This document shows positions 19,357 through 28,290 of a stretch of DNA of 64,000 nucleotides, one piece after another. A program made the position numbers and the translations under genes. The stretch spans positions 10,155 through 74,154 of the forward strand of contig DAOMNQ010000006.1 of the NCBI GenBank assembly GCA_035443945.1, written 5' to 3'. Below the pieces are notes generated by a model. The model was not told the origin of the DNA. It was given only the letters and a program-made list of their open reading frames with translations, and did not search any database. Source of the DNA: CAADGN01 sp035443945. Lineage in GTDB: Bacteria > Planctomycetota > Phycisphaerae > Phycisphaerales > UBA1924. Within the stretch, counting starts at the first letter, position 1; every line of letters begins with the position of its first letter.

Positions 19357-22300
19357 CTACTTCCCATCCGGGCTTCTCGCCGCGCCAGCTCCCACCGGCG
19401 CGGCCCCACCACGGCGAGCCTCGCGCGTTCGCCCCAGCGCGGCCTGGGCATCCGTCAGCAGACTGTACAGCATCGGCACCAGCAGGAGCGTGAACACCGT
19501 CGAGACCAGCAGCCCACCGACCACCACGCTCCCCAGCCCGCGGTACAACTCCGAGCCAGACCCCGGCATCAGCACCAGCGGCGCCATCCCGCCCACGGAC
19601 GTCAGCGTCCCCATGAAGATCGGGCGCACGCGCGACTTCACCGCCTCCGCGATCGCGCGACGCGGCTCCATCGCCCGCGCGTCATCGCTTCCCCGCATGA
19701 AGTTCAGCGACTGGTGCACGATCAGGATCGCGTTGTTCACCACGACCCCGATCAGAATGATGAACCCCAGCATCGTCAGCACGTCCATCGACTGCACGGG
19801 CAGGTACCGGTCCTTCACGCTCCACGCATGGACCAGCGCAAGCGCGGCAAAGCCACCCAGCGTCGCCAGAGGCACGCTGAACATGATCACCAGCGGGCGC
19901 AGGAAACTCTGGAACAGGATGCACATCAGGAGGTACACAGTCGCCAGCGCGAGCACCAGCGAACTCTCCAGCGCGCCCGCCAGCGACCCGTCTCCCAGAA
20001 GCGCGCTCTGCACCGCCCGCAACTTGCTGGCCGAACCCGCGTACCCCGTCGCCACCCCGGGCGCGATCCGCCCGTCCGTCCGCATCTCCGCCAGCAGCGC
20101 CTCGATCTCGTCCACCGCCTGCTCCAGCGGCAGGCCCGCCGGCGGTGTGAACTGCAGCGTCACCGAGCGCTGACGCCCGACGTGGTTGATCTGCGGCGGC
20201 GCGACCGTCCGCTCAAACTCCGCGACGCTCGACAGCGGCACCACGTGCCCGGTCGGCGTCGCCACCGGCACGTCCTCAAGCCCCTCCAGGAGTTTCCGAT
20301 CGACCGCCTCCGCCAGGATCACCTTGAGGTCGATGGTGTCGCTCCCGAGGCGGTATTCGCCGACGATTGCCCCGTCCCCGGCCGCCTGCACGGCGAGCGC
20401 GAGGTCCATCGGCGTCATCCCCACGTCCGCCAACTCCCGCAACTTCGGGCGCACCCGGATCTCAGGCCCGAACACGTTGAAGTTCGAGGGGCTGGGCTGC
20501 ACCACCCCCGGCCCGTACTTCCCGAACAACGCGCCGAGCGCAGCGCCCGCGGAGTCCGACACCGCTCGCAGGTCATCCCCCGAGAAGTCGATCTTGATCG
20601 CCGACCCCGACGACCCGCCGAGCCGGAAGAGCGGCACCTGCGTCGCAAACCCGAAGACTCCCGGCAACGCCTCCGAACGCGTCGCGTGCTGGAAGAGCGG
20701 GATGAGGTCCACCACCCGCCGATCATCCTCCGAGATGCCCCCGTGGAACATCGTCCCGTCGAACGACACCAGGAAGTAGTTCACGAGCGTCGGCGGGACG
20801 ATCGGCTCGCCCGGCCCCCCTCTGGCCCAATCGAACACCGGCACGGACGGCAGGTCCGCCCGCAGCGCGCTCTCATCCGGTCCCGCCGCCTCCCAGAACG
20901 GGCGTACCACGGACTCGATCCGCTCCGCCAGACGATCCTGCTGCTCCAGGTTGTACCCCGGCGGCGGGATCAGAATGCCGAACACAAGGTTCCGGTTTCC
21001 CTTCGGCAGGTAGTCCGCCGGCGGCATGAGCGCGAGGCTGCCGACGATCGACGCCGCCGTCAGCCCCGCGACCACCAACACCCGCGCCACGACGCTCCCA
21101 AGCAGCGCGTACGTGACCCGCCCGATCAGTTCGGGGATCGCGTGCAGCGCGGCGCCCGCCCCCCGGACCACCGCGACAACCGCACGCCACGCGCGCCGCA
21201 CACGCCCCGCCGCACGCGCCCTCGGCTTGCTCTCTCGCGCACGCACCGGCCGCAGCGCGCGGGCCGCCGCCGTCGGGATCACGGACACCGACACCAGCAG
21301 GCTCAGCCCCACCGCGGCGCAGATCGCCAGCGAGATGTCGCGGAACAACTGCCCCGCCTCTTCGCGGATCAGCAGCACCGGCACGAACACGAAGATCGTC
21401 GTCAGCGTCGCCGCCAGCACCGCGCCCCACACCTCCTGCGCCCCGTCCACCGCCGCACGCAGCGGGGTCTTCCCCATCTCCAGGTGCCGGTAGATGTTCT
21501 CGATCACCACGATGGCGTTGTCCACGACCATTCCCGTCGCGAACGCCATCCCAGCCAGACTGACCACGTTCAGCGACCGGCCCAGCGCGACCATCGCCAC
21601 CACCGCCCCGATCACCGAGATCGGGATCGCCAGCGCGACGATCAGCACCGGCCTCGGCGAGCGCAGGAAGAGCAGCAGCACCAGCACCGCCAGCGACCCG
21701 CCCAGCCACAGGTTGCTCCGCACCAGCGCGAGCGCCTGCTCGATGTAGATCGTCTGGTCGTACACCTGCCGCAGCCGCAGCGTCCCGTCCAGCCCCATGC
21801 TGCGAGCCTTGGCCTCCAGTGCGCCCCCCGGCGCGTTGAGCCGGTCGATCGCCGTGCGCACGCCCGCCATCACCTGCATGACGTTCGAGCCTGGCTCGCG
21901 CTGCGCGTTGATCGCGATCACCGGCTCGCCGCGCGACCGCACGAACCGCCGCGGCTTCTTGTACGTCTCCACCACCTCCGCCACGTCGCGCACCCTCACC
22001 GGCCCCGCGGGCGTCTGCGCGATCACCGTCTCCTCCACCTCGCGCGCCGTGGTGTACTGGCTCACGGTGCGCACCCGCACGCTCGACTTCGCGTCGTAGA
22101 CCTCGCCCGCCGAGACGTTGCGGTTCGTCCCCTCGAGCGCGGCCACCAGTTGCGCCGGCGTCACGCCGTGCTGCGCCAGCCGCACCGCGTCGAAACGCAC
22201 CTGCGTCTCACGCTCGCGACCGCCCAGCACGTTCACCTCCGACACGCCCTCCACGCGCTCGAGCACGGGCTTGATGTTGTCCTCGGCGAAGTCCTGCAGC

Positions 22301-22755
22301 GTGCGGATGTCCAGCGTCGGGTCGGTCGTCGAGAAGATGATCCACGCGATGTAGTCGCGGTTGTCGGGGTCGGTCGCCTGGACCACCGGCTCGTCGGCGT
22401 TCTGCGGGTAGCGCGACACCTCGCGCAACTTGTCGCTCACCTCCCGCAGCGCGACCTCCTTCGGCGTCCCCACGGCGAACTCCAGCCGGATCCGCCCCTG
22501 GCTCTGCTGGCTCTCGCTCGTCATCGAGCGCAGGTTGGTCAGGCCCTGGAGTTTCTCCTCCTGCCGCTCGACGATCTCGCGCTCGATCTCGTCGGGGCTG
22601 GCCCCCTCCCAGAACGTCGTCACCGCGATCACGGTGTCGTCCACGTTCGGCGTCAGTTGCACCGGGATGCGGCGCACCGACACCACGCCCGCCAGCAGCA
22701 CCAGCAGCACGCACACCACCACCGTCACGGGCTGAGCCACCGCCTGCCGGATCAC
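19357..22755 (-). CDS. RND-family efflux transporter (AcrB/CusA-type permease)
   Basis: A 1132-residue inner-membrane proton-driven pump with the 2 x 6 helix layout. It begins with one membrane helix and a large periplasmic loop (PNVDDTVIAVTTFWEGASPDEIE), has a second block of helices with AFATGMVVDNAIVVIENIYR (motif with the proton-relay Asp pair) and ends with a repeat of the same plan (MLGFIILIGVVVNNAILIVH). About 1130 residues is somewhat longer than AcrB because of a basic loop near residue 505. Start is GTG at 22755, overlapping the stop of the adaptor gene (GTGA). Substrate unknown; the weak proton-relay spacing does not point to heavy metals or drugs. Confidence 0.92.
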   Translation of the reverse strand: MIRQAVAQPVTVVVCVLLVLLAGVVSVRRIPVQLTPNVDDTVIAVTTFWEGASPDEIEREIVERQEEKLQGLTNLRSMTSESQQSQGRIRLEFAVGTPKEVALREVSDKLREVSRYPQNADEPVVQATDPDNRDYIAWIIFSTTDPTLDIRTLQDFAEDNIKPVLERVEGVSEVNVLGGRERETQVRFDAVRLAQHGVTPAQLVAALEGTNRNVSAGEVYDAKSSVRVRTVSQYTTAREVEETVIAQTPAGPVRVRDVAEVVETYKKPRRFVRSRGEPVIAINAQREPGSNVMQVMAGVRTAIDRLNAPGGALEAKARSMGLDGTLRLRQVYDQTIYIEQALALVRSNLWLGGSLAVLVLLLFLRSPRPVLIVALAIPISVIGAVVAMVALGRSLNVVSLAGMAFATGMVVDNAIVVIENIYRHLEMGKTPLRAAVDGAQEVWGAVLAATLTTIFVFVPVLLIREEAGQLFRDISLAICAAVGLSLLVSVSVIPTAAARALRPVRARESKPRARAAGRVRRAWRAVVAVVRGAGAALHAIPELIGRVTYALLGSVVARVLVVAGLTAASIVGSLALMPPADYLPKGNRNLVFGILIPPPGYNLEQQDRLAERIESVVRPFWEAAGPDESALRADLPSVPVFDWARGGPGEPIVPPTLVNYFLVSFDGTMFHGGISEDDRRVVDLIPLFQHATRSEALPGVFGFATQVPLFRLGGSSGSAIKIDFSGDDLRAVSDSAGAALGALFGKYGPGVVQPSPSNFNVFGPEIRVRPKLRELADVGMTPMDLALAVQAAGDGAIVGEYRLGSDTIDLKVILAEAVDRKLLEGLEDVPVATPTGHVVPLSSVAEFERTVAPPQINHVGRQRSVTLQFTPPAGLPLEQAVDEIEALLAEMRTDGRIAPGVATGYAGSASKLRAVQSALLGDGSLAGALESSLVLALATVYLLMCILFQSFLRPLVIMFSVPLATLGGFAALALVHAWSVKDRYLPVQSMDVLTMLGFIILIGVVVNNAILIVHQSLNFMRGSDDARAMEPRRAIAEAVKSRVRPIFMGTLTSVGGMAPLVLMPGSGSELYRGLGSVVVGGLLVSTVFTLLLVPMLYSLLTDAQAALGRTREARRGGAAPVGAGAARSPDGK

Positions 22756-23909
22756 CGCGAACCGCCCCCCCCCGCCCCCGCCTCATCCACCACGCGCACC
22801 ATCGTGCCCGGGAACAGCCGCTCGTTCCCCTCCACAACAACCACGTCGCCCTCCGCCAGCGCGCCCGCGCCGATGACGTACCGGTCGCCGATCGGGAACA
22901 GCACCTCCACCGCCGCCGGGAACGCCGGCGACGGCCCGCCCCGACCCCCCGACACCCGGTACACGAACGCCCCCGCATCGTTCCGCAGCACCGCGTCCTT
23001 CGACACCGTCAACTGCACGCCCTCCAGCCCCGTCGGCACCCACCCGACCACCGACATCCCCGGCGCCAACACCCCTCCGCTCGCCTCCAGCGTCGCTACA
23101 AGCACAAACGTCCGCGAGCGAGGGTCAACGTCCGGCACCACCCGCTGCTCCACCGCCCCGAGCACGATCCCCGAAGTCCCAACCTCCACCAGCACGCCAT
23201 TCGCGCTCGACGACGCCGCCGCCAGCAGCCGCTGCGGCACGCTCAGCCACGCCTCGACGCGACCTGTCGCCACCACCTCCGCCACCGCGTCCCCCGCGGA
23301 CACCCATTGCCCGATCTCGGTGAGCCGCCCGACCACCACCGCATCGAACGGCGCGACGATCCGCGTGTCAGCCAACTGCTCGCGCAGGTGGTCCAGCCGC
23401 GCCGTGACCATCAGCCGCTGCGCCTCGGCCTGCGAGAGCCTCGCCTGCGCGATCCGGTGCGCCCACTCGGCGTCGCGCCGCTCGCGGGCCGTCGCCCCGC
23501 CCGCCTCGAACGCGCTGCGCACTCGTTGCCACTCCTGCTCCGCCTGCCCGAGCGACTCGCGCCGCTCGTCGATCGTCGCCTCGGCGAAGGTTGCGTCCGC
23601 CTCCGCCTCAGCGATGAGCAGCCTCAGCCGGCGCGAGTCCAGTTCCGCCAGCAACTCCCCCGCCCGCACGGCCTGCCCCTCGCGAACCGGCATCGCGATG
23701 ACCAGCCCTTCCTCCTGCGCCGCAACACGCGCCCGCTTCACCGCACGCAACTCGCCCGTCACCAGCCGCCGCTCGACGACCGCCTCCGCCCGAACCTCGC
23801 CGCCACGCACCGGCGTCGGGGGCGGACCATCACCACCCTGCCCGCGCGCGAACGAACATACGCTCGCCGCAGCCACCGCGGCCGCCCATAACCCCGATTG
23901 CACTCGCAT
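22752..23909 (-). CDS. RND efflux periplasmic adaptor (membrane fusion protein)
   Basis: About 385 residues. It links the RND pump to an outer-membrane channel across the periplasm. The signal peptide (MRVQSGLWAAAVAAASVCSFARG) is followed by a barrel-sandwich hybrid half (EGLVIAMPVREGQAVRAGELLAEL), a helical hairpin (about 110-180), the second lipoyl half (IVAPFDAVVVGRLTEIGQWV) and beta-barrel domains. The ATG at 23909 has GGAG nine bases upstream and starts the signal peptide cleanly; an ATG at 23924 would add five residues. It is followed without a gap by the pump gene. No outer-membrane TolC-type gene is present. Confidence 0.88.
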   Translation of the reverse strand: MRVQSGLWAAAVAAASVCSFARGQGGDGPPPTPVRGGEVRAEAVVERRLVTGELRAVKRARVAAQEEGLVIAMPVREGQAVRAGELLAELDSRRLRLLIAEAEADATFAEATIDERRESLGQAEQEWQRVRSAFEAGGATARERRDAEWAHRIAQARLSQAEAQRLMVTARLDHLREQLADTRIVAPFDAVVVGRLTEIGQWVSAGDAVAEVVATGRVEAWLSVPQRLLAAASSSANGVLVEVGTSGIVLGAVEQRVVPDVDPRSRTFVLVATLEASGGVLAPGMSVVGWVPTGLEGVQLTVSKDAVLRNDAGAFVYRVSGGRGGPSPAFPAAVEVLFPIGDRYVIGAGALAEGDVVVVEGNERLFPGTMVRVVDEAGAGGGGSR

Positions 23910-24010
23910 GCCGCTGGACTCCATCCCCGCTCACGCCCGCATCGGAACGACCCCGCGACAAGTCCGGAATCCTAGTCCGCGCGCCGTCCCGCGGCACAGG
24001 CATCGTACGA

Positions 24011-24146
24011 GAGGCTATCCCGTAACCTCGGAGAACCGATCTCACCACAGAGGCACAGAGAGCACCGAGGCAGGAATCATTGGTTGTTTTCTCGGTGCCC
24101 TCTGTGCCTCTGTGGTGAATCTCGGGTTTCGGGATAGGCTCGAGTG
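24011..24146. repeat. 136-bp palindromic repeat element, copy 1
   Basis: The element matches the one at 33651-33786 at about 122 of 136 positions with no indels. Outer ends form an inverted repeat (ancestral GAGCCTATCCCG and CGGGATAGGCTC). Inner arms read CACCACAGAGGCACAGAG and its reverse complement, enclosing a less conserved loop. It lies between the adaptor gene start and the pseudopilin stop. No clear target-site duplication is seen. Stretches of such sequence give the false open reading frame HHRGTESTE. Confidence 0.85.
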
Positions 24147-24220
24147 TCAGGCAACCTTCCGCGCTCGAGGGATCTCGACAGTTCGCAGCGCCGGAGCAAC
24201 GCCGATCGGTTCCGCAACGC

Positions 24221-24637
24221 TCAGAACGGCAACTCCTCCTCGTACCGCACGTCGTCGCCCGTACCGAACTCGCCGTCCGGACCCGCGCTCACGAACACGA
24301 CGCGTGTGTTGAACCCCGGCCGCTCGACGAAGTCCAGCCGCATCTCCGTCCCCCACTGGTCGTTGAACGCGCCGCGCGTGCCGCCGACCTCGGCCGGCGA
24401 CGAGGGCAGGTGCCCGTTCTCCTCGCGGAACTGCGAGATCAGCATCGCCAGTTGCTTCGTGTTGACGGCGGTGCGCACGTCGCGCGCCATGTCGCGCGAC
24501 TTGGCCGCCTGCTGCGCCAGCCCCGTGCTCCCCCCCCCGACCCCGAAGTAGACGATCATGCCGATCGCCAGCACGATCAGCAGCACGATCAGCCCGAACC
24601 CGACGTTCCCCCGCCGCACGCTCGCACACCGTCCCAT
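24221..24637 (-). CDS. Pseudopilin-like (type II secretion/type IV pilin-like) protein
   Basis: A 138-residue membrane protein. One hydrophobic N-terminal helix (GFGLIVLLIVLAIGMIVYFG) follows a short basic leader (MGRCASVRRGN). The leader-plus-helix plan resembles a prepilin, but Glu at position 5 of the mature helix is lacking, so prepilin processing is doubtful. The C-terminal part, DQWGTEMRLDF with SAGPDGEFGTGDDVRYEEELPF, is the conserved GspG-like end with Asp-rich calcium-binding loop. Strong Shine-Dalgarno (AGGAGGT) before the ATG at 24637. Single gene without other secretion genes nearby. Confidence 0.7.
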   Translation of the reverse strand: MGRCASVRRGNVGFGLIVLLIVLAIGMIVYFGVGGGSTGLAQQAAKSRDMARDVRTAVNTKQLAMLISQFREENGHLPSSPAEVGGTRGAFNDQWGTEMRLDFVERPGFNTRVVFVSAGPDGEFGTGDDVRYEEELPF

Positions 24638-24751
24638 GCCGACCTCCTTCCGAACCCCACGCCACGCCGTTCGACGGCGACCGTCCACCCCAGAGCCTAC
24701 CCCCTCCCGGCCCGCGTGACAGGGCCACCCGTTTCTGGCACACTGTCTCCT

Positions 24752-25873
24752 ATGACTACCTTCAACAGGCGTGAGTTCCTGGCGGCCGCCGCCGCCGTCG
24801 GGGCATCCGGACTCGCAGGCAGCGCGGCCCCGGCAGGAGCGACCACCGTGCCGACCGCCCCACAGCCCGAACACGACCGCCCCGGCGAGAAGCACCGCGG
24901 CCCGTGCGCCATCGCCTCCGGCAACGGGCGCGACTGCGTCGCCCGCGCCTTCGAACTCATGGAGGCCGGCGAACGCCCAGTCGTCGCCGCCGTCCAAGGC
25001 GTGAAGATCAACGAGGACGACCCCAACGACATGAGCGTCGGCTACGGCGGACTGCCCAACGAGGAGGGCGTCGTGCAACTCGACGCCGCAGTCATGGACG
25101 GCCCGCTCCACCGCGCCGGCGCGGTCGCCTCCCTCGAACGCATCAAGAACCCGGCCATGGTCGCCCTCGAAGTCATCCGCCGCACCGACCACGTCCTGCT
25201 CGTCGGCGAGGGAGCACTGCGGTTCGCGCGGGCGATGGGCTTCAAGGAGGAGGACCTGCTGACGGAGGAGGCGCGTCAGGCGTGGCTGCGTTGGAAGGCC
25301 CAGTTGAACAAGGACGACAAGTGGCTCGACCGCGACCAGCAGCCCCTCGGCGACGGGGAGCGGCGCGGCGACTCGCGCACCGGCCCCGAGCCGTGGCGCA
25401 GCGACGTCCCCTTCACCTGGGGCACCATCCACTGCTCTGCACGCGACGCGGACGGCGACCTCGGATGCACCACCACCACCAGCGGCCTCTCCTGGAAACT
25501 CCCCGGACGCGTGGGCGACTCGCCGCTGATCGGCTGCGGCCTCTACTGCGACAACGCCGTCGGCTCCGCAGGCTCCACCGGGCGCGGCGAGGCCGTCATC
25601 CAGACCCTCGGCGCCTACGAGATCGTCCGCTCGATGGAAGACGGCCTTTCGCCGACCGAAGCCTGCCTCAGGGCCTGCACACGCATCGTCGATCGCACCC
25701 GCGAGCCGCGACTCCTCGACGACCGGGGCAGACCCAACTTCAGCGTCTCCTTCTACGCCCTCCGTAAGGACGGCGCATACGGCGGCGCATGCATCTGGAA
25801 AGGCGGCACCTTCGCCGTCCAGGACGGCCAGGGGGCGCGAGTCCTGCCGTGCGAGTGGCTGTTCGAGAGATGA
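24752..25873 (+). CDS. Tat-exported N4-(beta-N-acetylglucosaminyl)-L-asparaginase (Ntn hydrolase)
   Basis: A 373-residue precursor. The twin-arginine signal (NRREFLAAAAAVGASGLAGS) sends it folded out of the cytoplasm. The enzyme cleaves the amide between GlcNAc and asparagine in glycopeptides. As an Ntn hydrolase it splits itself before a Thr, here T225 in FTWGTIHCS, giving alpha and beta chains. The beta chain shows the binding motif SWKLPGRVGDSPLIGCGLYC and GSTGRGEAVI. The alpha chain has DPNDMSVGYGGLPNEEGVVQ. Start at 24752 is set by the Tat signal and matches a CACACT box 7 bases upstream. It ends just before a short palindrome. Confidence 0.9.
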   Translation: MTTFNRREFLAAAAAVGASGLAGSAAPAGATTVPTAPQPEHDRPGEKHRGPCAIASGNGRDCVARAFELMEAGERPVVAAVQGVKINEDDPNDMSVGYGGLPNEEGVVQLDAAVMDGPLHRAGAVASLERIKNPAMVALEVIRRTDHVLLVGEGALRFARAMGFKEEDLLTEEARQAWLRWKAQLNKDDKWLDRDQQPLGDGERRGDSRTGPEPWRSDVPFTWGTIHCSARDADGDLGCTTTTSGLSWKLPGRVGDSPLIGCGLYCDNAVGSAGSTGRGEAVIQTLGAYEIVRSMEDGLSPTEACLRACTRIVDRTREPRLLDDRGRPNFSVSFYALRKDGAYGGACIWKGGTFAVQDGQGARVLPCEWLFER

Positions 25874-25891
25874 AAGGCGAGCCTCATTCCT

Positions 25892-25919
25892 GCGGTGGCA
25901 CAGGCGTCCCGCCTGTGCC
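25892..25919. repeat. Short palindromic repeat, copy 1
   Basis: GGCACAGGCG pairs with CGCCTGTGCC (three-base loop). The same sequence in the opposite orientation occurs at 35797-35822. It sits 20 bases after the asparaginase stop, between convergent genes, so it could act as a transcription terminator or mRNA-stabilising hairpin. Confidence 0.7.
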
Positions 25920-25974
25920 CCACAATTAAGACCGCCGGTTCAACTCCCGAACCCTCGATTTCTTTCACGGTTTC

Positions 25975-26012
25975 ACAGAGAAGACAACACGCCGGTCGCG
26001 AGGACCGGCGTG
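25975..26012 (-). terminator. Rho-independent terminator of the small YjzC-like gene
   Basis: On the minus strand CACGCCGGTC (26012-26003) pairs with GACCGGCGTG (25997-25988), loop CTCGC, then TTGTCTTCTCT. It follows the stop at 26049. Confidence 0.65.
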
Positions 26013-26048
26013 CAGCCGTGTGGTACCGGGATTGGTGGCGGAGGCTCA

Positions 26049-26261
26049 TCAGATCCGCTGCATGAACTTCCAGTAGCACGCCTTGCCGCTGGACCGGATC
26101 GGCGGGAACTTCTCGCCTCGGCTGATGGGGATCTCCTTCTCCGCCGGGTGGGGCGGCGGCTGCCAGGTGCCGTCCGTGTAGCCGTCAAACTGGTACCGAC
26201 CCGACCCCGGGCAGGTCTCGCCTGTCCGGAACCGCGTCCCGATCTGAGTAGCGGTCGCCAT
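26049..26261 (-). CDS. Small hypothetical protein (YjzC-like)
   Basis: A 70-residue soluble protein. RFRTGETCPGSGRYQFDGY at the start and PISRGEKFPPIRSSGKACYW at the end resemble the small YjzC-type family (F-x-P/T-G-E-x-x-P-x-x-G-x-Y ... G-x-x-F-P-x). Its function is unknown. The ATG at 26261 has a strong Shine-Dalgarno sequence (AAGGAGGT), which supports a real gene. It is divergent from the sigma factor 213 bases away. Confidence 0.7.
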   Translation of the reverse strand: MATATQIGTRFRTGETCPGSGRYQFDGYTDGTWQPPPHPAEKEIPISRGEKFPPIRSSGKACYWKFMQRI

Positions 26262-26446
26262 CGCTACCTCCTTCTCGAACGCACGCCTCACCGTCCTGAC
26301 GAAGGCCGGGTTGGCACTGCGGGGCGGGCCGTCGAATGTCGGCCCTCGCAGGAAGTACGACGGCTGGCCGACTACTCCAACACCCCTTGCGAGTCGGAAG
26401 GAATTCTGGCGGACCCCTGTTAGACCCCGTGAGCGGGCGTCGTACT

Positions 26447-26452
26447 TATGAT
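26447..26452 (+). promoter_or_regulatory. Candidate -10 box of the sigma-factor gene
   Basis: TATGAT 22 bases before the ATG at 26475, leaving room for a leader with Shine-Dalgarno GGAGG. No -35 consensus is seen. Confidence 0.3.
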
Positions 26453-26474
26453 GTGGACCGAGATCGGAGGTCTC

Positions 26475-27056
26475 ATGGGGCAGCCCACGGCGACGGACGC
26501 CATCAACACACCAGAGTTCTTCGCCCGGCTGGACCGGTGCGACAGCGAAGCAGTCGGCATCCTGTTCCGTGAGTACGCAGGGGAAATGATGGACTTCCTG
26601 CTCAAGACGAAGCGCCGGCACGGTCTCGCGGAGGACGGCTGGCCCGACGCCGTGCAAGAGGTATTCGTCAAGTTCCTCTGCAAGCCGCCAGACCTCGATC
26701 CGTCTCGGAAGATCGGGCGGCTCCTGATGACAATGGCGCTGAATGAGGCCCGCGATCGCGCCAAGAAGGATCGCACCCGATTCAAGTACGAAGAAGCGGC
26801 GAAGGCCGAGCGGCTCCGAACTGCGGCGGGCGCAGAGGCGGTTGGCGCTCGGCTCGCCGCGGCCGACGACAAGCTGCTGGTCGAGAGCAAGTTGGCCCAG
26901 ATGTCCCCGCCCGACCAGCAAGCGCTGGCCGCGTTTGTGCAGGGCGGACCGAGCCGCCACGTCGCGTCGCTCTCCGCTACAACCGGCATCAACTCCGGTG
27001 CCGCCCAGATGCGGTTCCAGCGAGCAAAGGAACGGTGGGCAAAAGCGCTGGGCTAA
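26475..27056 (+). CDS. ECF-like RNA polymerase sigma factor
   Basis: 193 residues. It has a sigma-70 region 2 (EAVGILFREYAGEMMDFLLK and WPDAVQEVFVKFLCKPP, matching the D-A-x-Q-(E/D)-x-F signature) and a weaker region 4 (ASLSATTGINSGAAQMRFQR, a helix-turn-helix with RFQRAKERW). The middle is Ala/Arg/Lys-rich. No zinc-finger anti-sigma gene follows; instead the GIY-YIG-like gene starts 23 bases later. ATG at 26475 is selected by GGAGG; an upstream ATG at 26448 would overlap the candidate promoter. Whether it acts as a true sigma or as a transcription regulator is inferred. Confidence 0.75.
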   Translation: MGQPTATDAINTPEFFARLDRCDSEAVGILFREYAGEMMDFLLKTKRRHGLAEDGWPDAVQEVFVKFLCKPPDLDPSRKIGRLLMTMALNEARDRAKKDRTRFKYEEAAKAERLRTAAGAEAVGARLAAADDKLLVESKLAQMSPPDQQALAAFVQGGPSRHVASLSATTGINSGAAQMRFQRAKERWAKALG

Positions 27057-27079
27057 GGTGAAGAAGGGAAGGACAACTG

Positions 27080-28141
27080 ATGACAACCACAGCGAACATC
27101 GTGGGGGCGCGTGGGGGACATCGCAAAGCTGAATCGGTGACGCCGGGAGAGGCCGCGACGCGCAGGTGGTTCCCGGATGAAGTCGATCTGGAGCGCCGGA
27201 TCAACGCCGTCGTGCAGGAAGTCGCGAAGCGCCGCAGCGATGAGGCCAGAGCGAAGCCCACCGTGCCACAAGGGTGCCTGTTTGACGACGGTGCTTTCGA
27301 GCCCGCCCAACCAAGGCGGCGTAGCGCAACGCGGTCTCTGAACGAGATTGCCAGTCAAGCGTACCTCGCGATGCTCCGGGCGATGCCGGAGGACCATGTG
27401 GTGATTGACCCGGAGGCGAACCAGGAGTTCGTCAACCGATGCCGCCTGCTGGGCGCGAGCGTCTCCGAGTTCCTGCTCAACAAGGCGCTGCTGAACGTGC
27501 GCAAGGCCGGGAAGTGGCACCGCGGCATCGAGCGGGGGAGCGCGCCGAACCTCGACCGGGGGGTGCTAGACCGAGTCGGGTACGCTGCGGAGATGGCGGC
27601 GCGCCTTGTTCAGATGCGTGCGATCGAAGTCGGCGCGGACTACCCGACGGTGGACAGGATCATGTGCGACCCGACGCTCCGCGAGCTCTTCGACGAGGCG
27701 GTCTCCGGCGTCGCCCCGGGCTTCTCCGTCTACGAGTACCGGCTTGCCGCGTTCTCGTACCGCAAGTCGGGGCGTGAGTCAACCGTCCGCCTTGGGCAGA
27801 CTTCGGCCCCGGACTGGGAGGTGGATGACGCTCCGTTCCGCAGCCTCGACCCGGACGACGCTCCCGCGGCCCCGGGCGTCTACCGAATCGACGCGGGGAG
27901 CCGGGCGCTGTTCGTCAGCGCCACACTCAACCTCCGCAGCCGACTCCTCGCGCACCTCGCGACGGGCGACCGCCAGACGCTGCTCCCGCCGAGCCTTTGT
28001 TGGGATCCACCGCGGGGCAAGCTCTTGGTGCGGTGGTTCGAGGCTCCGGCGGCATGGAAGCCGCGGCGTGCCGACGCCGTCGCGCAGCGGATGAAGGCAG
28101 AGGAGAGAGCGATGTACAACCTGTATGCCCGCACGGCCTGA
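27080..28141 (+). CDS. Unknown protein with degenerate GIY-YIG-like C-terminal domain
   Basis: 353 residues, not recognised as a whole. Residues 1-240 are helical and basic, without a known domain. From P265 there is APGVYRIDAGSRALFVSATL and then NLRSRLLAHL, which mirrors the GIY-YIG nuclease core: G-(I/V)-Y, a strand with (Y)-V-G, and N-L-x-x-R-x. The first Tyr (Y268) and Arg (R286) are present, the YIG Tyr is F278 and its Gly is Ser. EERAMYNLYARTA at the end could supply the Glu and Asn. A degenerate nuclease-fold domain is likely; activity is doubtful. It starts 23 bases after the sigma gene with GGAAGG upstream, so the two form an operon. Confidence 0.65.
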   Translation: MTTTANIVGARGGHRKAESVTPGEAATRRWFPDEVDLERRINAVVQEVAKRRSDEARAKPTVPQGCLFDDGAFEPAQPRRRSATRSLNEIASQAYLAMLRAMPEDHVVIDPEANQEFVNRCRLLGASVSEFLLNKALLNVRKAGKWHRGIERGSAPNLDRGVLDRVGYAAEMAARLVQMRAIEVGADYPTVDRIMCDPTLRELFDEAVSGVAPGFSVYEYRLAAFSYRKSGRESTVRLGQTSAPDWEVDDAPFRSLDPDDAPAAPGVYRIDAGSRALFVSATLNLRSRLLAHLATGDRQTLLPPSLCWDPPRGKLLVRWFEAPAAWKPRRADAVAQRMKAEERAMYNLYARTA

Positions 28142-28290
28142 ACTACATGAACGGCCTCGGCTTTTTCTTGGCTTCGCTCTGTTCACGTCACCTTCCACGG
28201 TTTCACGGCCAGCAATAGCTGCATTCCAGGCTCCCAGAGGCGTACTCCCTCGACAAAGAGTTCCATTGGCGTACTGTCACCCCGCCCCCC

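Noticed and set aside
24011..24146. Possible coding sequence HHRGTESTE within the repeat
   Set aside because: It is the translation of palindromic repeat arms; the same peptide arises at 33651-33786 with no start or domain.
19330..24312. A very long plus-strand open reading frame opposite the RND pump and adaptor
   Set aside because: It is antisense to two clear genes, rich in Arg/His/Pro as frames in high-G+C DNA are, and its end comes from the palindromic element.
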